This document shows positions 7,890 to 10,642 of a DNA stretch of 10,642 bases, piece after piece. The stretch lies in assembly GCA_003560935.1 (NCBI GenBank), contig PWJF01000048.1, forward strand, positions 1 to 10,642. The letters are read 5' to 3'. The translations under genes were made by a program, and so were the position numbers. Positions within the stretch are counted from its first letter, which is position 1. Each line of letters starts with the position of its first letter. A model generated the notes under the pieces. The model was given only the letters and a program-made list of their open reading frames with translations. It did not search any database and was not told the DNA's origin. This DNA is from Ignavibacteriales bacterium (GTDB lineage: Bacteria > Bacteroidota > Ignavibacteria > T3Sed10-11).

Positions 7890-8422
7890 CCAATCTTCCT
7901 CGCAGCCAAAAACAGACCAACAATCGTCTTTCCATCGACTATCTCTTCGGATTCGATCAATTCAAGTGTGCGTTTGAGCGGGAACTTTTCTATCGTTATA
8001 GACGCTTCTCCTTCTTCCAATCTTTGACCGCTTGCAAGTTCCTGTAATCCGGTCGCAAGATAGATGTGTAATATCTCGGTACAGAATCCGGGTGTGGTGT
8101 AAAATGCGGTGAGCTTCTCGAACCGATCCGCTTTATAGCCCGTTTCTTCCTCCATTTCGCGTCGCGCGCACTGTTCGGGATCCTCGCCGTTGTTTAATTT
8201 TCCCGCGGGCAATTCGTAAATTACTTTATCGATAGGATACCGGTATTGTTTGATCAACAAGACATCGCCGTTATCGAATACCGGCACTACCACCGCACCG
8301 CCCGGATGTTTTGCAACCTCACGGACGGATCCGTTGCCCGACGGGTACTCGATGTGATCGACGATGAGGTCGAAAACGACGCCTTTGTGTAGGATGTCAC
8401 GTTTTTTTACTATAAATTCCAT
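7886..8422 (-). CDS. Nudix hydrolase, ADP-ribose pyrophosphatase type
   Basis: This 178-residue enzyme should hydrolyse ADP-ribose or related nucleoside diphosphate sugars to AMP and a sugar phosphate, in the cytoplasm. The complete Nudix box spans 74-96: Gly74, Glu80, then REMEEETGY (88-96), which supplies the metal-binding glutamates. REVAKHPGGAVVVPV (34-48), IKQYRYPI and VIYELPAGKLNNGEDP are typical of the NudF group, and TTPGF (109-113) is the usual following loop. The ATG has only a weak GGA-rich sequence upstream. The gene starts 54 bases after pyrE and is the last of the minus-strand run. Its stop codon is inside the 28-bp palindrome, so its last residues may have been set by insertion of that repeat. 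Confidence 0.9.
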   Translation of the reverse strand: MEFIVKKRDILHKGVVFDLIVDHIEYPSGNGSVREVAKHPGGAVVVPVFDNGDVLLIKQYRYPIDKVIYELPAGKLNNGEDPEQCARREMEEETGYKADRFEKLTAFYTTPGFCTEILHIYLATGLQELASGQRLEEGEASITIEKFPLKRTLELIESEEIVDGKTIVGLFLAARKIG

Positions 8423-8476
8423 ATTTAATTTCTGTCCAACTTTTTAGCTATTCGCCTCATGCAATCATCCATTTAT

Positions 8477-9079
8477 TTACCCATCCCTGCTCCCCGGCTT
8501 TACCGGTTCGCTTCCTTCTTTACACAGCGGACACTCTACGGGCGAATATTTCACCGCCTGCGTTGTATAACAAGCAATCTGATCCTCTGTGTTTACAACC
8601 GGGAACCGGACATTCCCTCCACTCCGGTCGACAATATACCCGATGCCTGCAAACTCGCCACCCTGTTGCTTCACTTTTTCAATCACCTCGAACACCGAGC
8701 CCCCGGTGGTTACAACATCCTCGCACACCAGAACACGTTCACCTGCCTTTATCTCGAACCCCCGGCGCAATCGCATCGCACCGTCTTTTCGCTCGGTAAA
8801 TATAGAGCGCGCCCCGAGCTGCCGCGCCACTTCCTGTCCGACAACTATTCCTCCAATGGCAGGCGCAACAACGACATCTATTTTTTTATCCTTAAACCGA
8901 TCGGCAATGATCCCGCAAAGCTTTTCGGCGTATTCGGGATACTGCAATACCTTCGCGCATTGAAAATATTGATTACTGTGATTGCCCGACGTCAGGAGAA
9001 AATGTCCTTCCAGCAACGCCCCCGATTTTTTGAACATTTCTAAAATATCTTCGTGTCTTTGAGTCTTTGTGGTTTCCAT
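8477..9079 (-). CDS. pyrE: Orotate phosphoribosyltransferase
   Basis: This 200-residue enzyme converts orotate and PRPP to orotidine 5'-phosphate, the fifth step of de novo pyrimidine synthesis. FKKSGALLEGHFLLTSGNHS (16-35) is the family N-terminal signature, APAIGGIVVGQEVAR (72-86) the orotate-side loop, FTERKDGAMRLRRGF the flexible catalytic region, and VLVCEDVVTTGGS (116-128) the PRPP-binding motif. The C-terminus carries CPLC (183-186), seen in a PyrE subgroup and possibly able to bind metal. The ATG at 9079 follows GGAG nine bases upstream, inside the end of the TPR gene, so coupling is likely. Residues 2-10 are encoded by a CA-rich repeat tract, and family homology starts only at about DILEMF. 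The next ATG, codon 15, would remove part of the conserved region. Confidence 0.95.
   Translation of the reverse strand: METTKTQRHEDILEMFKKSGALLEGHFLLTSGNHSNQYFQCAKVLQYPEYAEKLCGIIADRFKDKKIDVVVAPAIGGIVVGQEVARQLGARSIFTERKDGAMRLRRGFEIKAGERVLVCEDVVTTGGSVFEVIEKVKQQGGEFAGIGYIVDRSGGNVRFPVVNTEDQIACYTTQAVKYSPVECPLCKEGSEPVKPGSRDG
9050..9075 (-). repeat. CA-rich repeat tract inside the start of pyrE
   Basis: Read on the minus strand, the tract has two nearly identical units, CACAAAGACT and CAAAGACACGAAG. I recall such ACAAAGACACGAAG-type tracts as dispersed repeats in environmental bacterial genomes. Here it is in frame and encodes PyrE residues 2-10. The family assignment is from memory and not searched. 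Confidence 0.65.
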
Positions 9080-9085
9080 TAATTA

Positions 9086-9400
9086 TTACTCCAGTTCATC
9101 AACCTCATCCTGCATCTCGCTTGCCGCATGCAAGTCGCCCGATTGACGCGCGATCTCTATACCGCGCCTGAGTATCGCGATGGCGTCTTCTTTACGATCC
9201 GTTTCCGTATATAAATATCCAAGCTGCAGATAGGTCGCAACATATCCGGGATCGCGTTTTATTAAATCCTCAAGATATGCGATGCCCTGTACCATATTAC
9301 CTTCCGATACATATTCCAGGGCAATAGCATATCTGGTAAAAGAATCGTCGGGATCTTTTTCAAGGAATTGCAGCAATGATTCCAATCGCGGTGAGGCCAT
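9086..9400 (-). CDS. Small tetratricopeptide repeat protein
   Basis: This 104-residue protein consists almost entirely of helix pairs. LESLLQFLEKDPDDSFTRYA leads into a TPR-like unit at about 20-51 (ALEYVSEGNMVQGIAYLEDLIKRDP) and a second at 54-87 (YVATYLQLGYLYTETDRKEDAIAILRRGIEIA), followed by an acidic C-terminal tail ending DELE. TPR units mediate protein contacts; the partner is unknown. No signal peptide is present. I chose the ATG at 9400 because the 16 upstream in-frame codons come from a CA-rich repeat and look like spurious coding (TQNTKHE). The start has no clear Shine-Dalgarno. It sits 6 bases before pyrE, so it belongs to the same transcript. Confidence 0.85.
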   Translation of the reverse strand: MASPRLESLLQFLEKDPDDSFTRYAIALEYVSEGNMVQGIAYLEDLIKRDPGYVATYLQLGYLYTETDRKEDAIAILRRGIEIARQSGDLHAASEMQDEVDELE

Positions 9401-9404
9401 GTAT

Positions 9405-9441
9405 ATTTCGTGTTTCGTGTTTTGTGTTTCCGGTTTCCGGC
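9405..9441 (-). repeat. CA-rich repeat tract upstream of the TPR gene
   Basis: Read on the minus strand, the tract starts with a duplicated CCGGAAA and runs through ACACAAAACACGAA and a repeated ACACGAA unit, ending four bases before the TPR start codon. It occupies almost all the space between the pterin dehydratase stop (9458) and that ATG. Tracts of this type are familiar to me as dispersed intergenic repeats in related environmental genomes, but this was not searched. Confidence 0.65.
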
Positions 9442-9457
9442 TAACCAATCATTATTT

Positions 9458-9733
9458 TTACAATGCGTCGATTTTTTTTGCGAGTTTGAAATCCTTTTCG
9501 GTGAGACCGCCTTCGCTGTGTGTTGAGAGTACGAGTTTAACCTTATTCCATCGAATATCCATATCGGGATGGTGATCGGCCCGTTCGGCAAGCAGTCCAA
9601 CCGAATTGACAAACCCCATTGCGTGCACGAAATCCTTATGATCAAATTCTTTTTCGATTTCTTTTCCGTTTTGTTTCCACCCGTTCAACGAGTTCAATTC
9701 GTTATCGATTTGATCCTGAGTCAACAAAGCCAT
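9458..9733 (-). CDS. Pterin-4a-carbinolamine dehydratase (PCD/DCoH family)
   Basis: This 91-residue protein has the usual length and fold pattern of the family, which dehydrates 4a-hydroxytetrahydropterin during cofactor recycling for aromatic amino acid hydroxylases. The active-site region is HHP (54-56), preceded by AERADHH and followed by W62 and THSEGGLTEKD (71-81), with LNGWK (16-20) at the N-terminus. The ATG at 9733 is decided by a perfect AGGAGG five bases upstream. A longer TTG-started reading from 9820 would translate repeat DNA. No aromatic hydroxylase is visible in the window, so the partner is unknown; some bacterial members have been linked to molybdopterin or other roles. It lies between the radical SAM and TPR genes. 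Confidence 0.93.
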   Translation of the reverse strand: MALLTQDQIDNELNSLNGWKQNGKEIEKEFDHKDFVHAMGFVNSVGLLAERADHHPDMDIRWNKVKLVLSTHSEGGLTEKDFKLAKKIDAL

Positions 9734-9738
9734 TGTGT

Positions 9739-9744
9739 CCTCCT
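9739..9744 (-). promoter_or_regulatory. Strong Shine-Dalgarno of the pterin dehydratase gene
   Basis: AGGAGG on the minus strand lies five bases before the ATG at 9733-9731. It is the strongest ribosome binding site in the window and excludes the longer in-frame start at 9820. Confidence 0.8.
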
Positions 9745-9768
9745 GGTCGTTATACTGAATTAAAAATT

Positions 9769-9790
9769 TTCGGTGTCTTTCAGTGTCTAA
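9769..9790 (-). repeat. CA-rich repeat tract upstream of the pterin dehydratase gene
   Basis: Read on the minus strand it contains AGACACTGAAAGACACCGAA, two AGACAC units eleven bases apart. It resembles the tract in the pyrE start (shared AAAGACAC-GAA core) and lies in the 83-base gap between the radical SAM stop and the dehydratase ATG. Relation to the other tracts is inferred from likeness only. Confidence 0.5.
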
Positions 9791-9816
9791 ATAACAACAT
9801 TTACAGGGTAAATAAT

Positions 9817-10642
9817 TCAAAAATATCCGAACGGTTCGCCCTGAATCATTGCATTGGTCATTTTCAGACGGCGTACCTCCTCAACGACTTCGCGATACTC
9901 CTCGCGCGAGAGTCCCCGCTTCAATTCATCGTATTCAAATGCCCGGTTCGCCGGATGATATTGGGACATTACACCGACGTGAACATCGGGGCTGAGGTTT
10001 TGTGCAATCCACCGGATCGTTTCCTTGCTGCCGGATATATTGTTCGGCAGCATCAAATGGCGGATAATCATGCCGCGGTACATTATGCCGTCACCGCTAA
10101 TAACCTCCTTTTTGCCGACCTGCCGGTACATTTCCCGGAGTGCCTCGCGGGCATGCGTAACATAATCTTTTATCTTTGAATATTTGTATGCAGTATCGTC
10201 GTCACCGTATTTCAAGTCGGGCAGATAGATATCGACGATCCCGTCGAGCAGGCGAAGCGTTTCGACCATATCGTATCCGTTCGTATTATAGACGAGCGGT
10301 ATATACAACCCTTCCCTCACAGCAAGCTCAACGGCGCGAACAATCTGCGGAACAAAATGCGTCGGTGAAACAAAATTGATATTATGGCATCCCTGTTCCT
10401 GCAATGAAAGCATGATCGATGCGAGATGGGGTACGCTCACCTCATGGTCGCGCGCTTCACGAGGCCGCTGGCTGATGGTATAATTCTGACAAAATACACA
10501 GCGCAGATTACAGCTTCCGAAAAAGATCGTGCCCGATCCGCGCCAACCGGAGAGCGGAGCTTCTTCCCCGTGATGCGGTCCGTATGAATACACTATCGGC
10601 AGCGAACCCGAATAACATCGACCCGAGTATTCTTCAAAACGG
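9817..10642 (-). CDS. Radical SAM protein, PflX/COG1313 type (5' end outside window)
   Basis: The frame is open to the right edge, giving 274 visible residues. The apparent GTG at 10593 is an internal Val: residues before it (GRCYSGSLPIV) continue the family pattern, so the real start is beyond 10642. The radical SAM cluster motif CNLRCVFC places the three Fe-S cysteines at visible residues 44, 48 and 51, after GWRGSGTIFF. YNTNGYD, DIYLPDLKYGD, IRHLMLPNN and SQYHPA follow, as in proteins annotated as homologues of pyruvate formate-lyase activating enzyme. These use S-adenosylmethionine to generate a radical; the substrate of this group is unknown to me. No glycyl radical enzyme is in the window. 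The usual GCNLRC reads SCNLRC here. It is the first visible gene of the minus-strand run. Confidence 0.88.
   Translation of the reverse strand, partial: RFEEYSGRCYSGSLPIVYSYGPHHGEEAPLSGWRGSGTIFFGSCNLRCVFCQNYTISQRPREARDHEVSVPHLASIMLSLQEQGCHNINFVSPTHFVPQIVRAVELAVREGLYIPLVYNTNGYDMVETLRLLDGIVDIYLPDLKYGDDDTAYKYSKIKDYVTHAREALREMYRQVGKKEVISGDGIMYRGMIIRHLMLPNNISGSKETIRWIAQNLSPDVHVGVMSQYHPANRAFEYDELKRGLSREEYREVVEEVRRLKMTNAMIQGEPFGYF

Noticed and set aside
8425..8472. Fifteen-codon reading frame between pyrE and the Nudix gene
   Set aside because: It has no Shine-Dalgarno sequence and no recognisable peptide features; it probably reflects spacer sequence, although it ends two bases before the Nudix ATG.
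8459..9043. Long plus-strand reading frame of 194 codons opposite pyrE
   Set aside because: It is antisense to a clear pyrE gene, has no family features and mirrors the codon pattern of that gene.
9734..9820. N-terminal extension of the pterin dehydratase to a TTG at 9820
   Set aside because: The extension translates repeat DNA and lies upstream of a perfect AGGAGG positioned for the ATG at 9733.
10591..10593. GTG as the start of the radical SAM protein
   Set aside because: The frame stays open to the window edge and the upstream residues match the family, so the codon is internal.

Overview
The window looks like a chromosomal segment from a free-living bacterium of the Fibrobacterota-Chlorobiota-Bacteroidota (FCB) superphylum or a neighbouring lineage such as Ignavibacteria or Calditrichota. 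The main evidence is the first complete gene, which ends in a type IX secretion sorting domain with the YPNPFNP motif. Base composition is moderate, several starts have weak or no Shine-Dalgarno sequence, and short CA-rich repeats sit between genes. No rRNA, tRNA, CRISPR array, transposase or phage gene was seen. Species-level placement is not possible from sequence reading alone.

Layout. Positions 2-64 hold what may be the last 20 codons of an upstream gene. Positions 196-2157 (+) encode a secreted 5'-nucleotidase-like metallophosphoesterase with a type IX sorting tail, closed by a strong hairpin terminator near 2186-2236. Positions 2371-4154 (+) encode a two-gene ABC-2 exporter (ATPase and permease) joined by an ATGA overlap. 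This meets a minus-strand pair head-on: a DUF547 protein (start about 5974) followed by a D-lactate dehydrogenase (5158-4151). The permease and dehydrogenase stop codons overlap. A short divergent promoter region at 6017-6126 separates that pair from a plus-strand 569-residue Rossmann-fold protein (6127-7836) of unknown function.

From 10642 back to 7886 the minus strand carries a probable five-gene run: radical SAM protein (5' end outside the window), pterin-4a-carbinolamine dehydratase, a small TPR protein, orotate phosphoribosyltransferase (pyrE) and an ADP-ribose-pyrophosphatase-type Nudix hydrolase. These look like housekeeping and metabolic genes, with no shared pathway evident beyond nucleotide and cofactor chemistry. 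The most unusual structure lies in the joints of this run. Three CA-rich repeat-like tracts sit at or just before three consecutive starts, and one of them encodes the N-terminus of PyrE. A perfect 28-bp palindrome at the far end supplies the Nudix stop codon.

I see no clearly new multi-gene defence or mobile system. The best candidates for new biology are the 569-residue Rossmann protein with no catalytic tyrosine, the nucleotidase with an altered nucleoside pocket, the DUF547-LdhA pairing, and the repeats built into gene boundaries.
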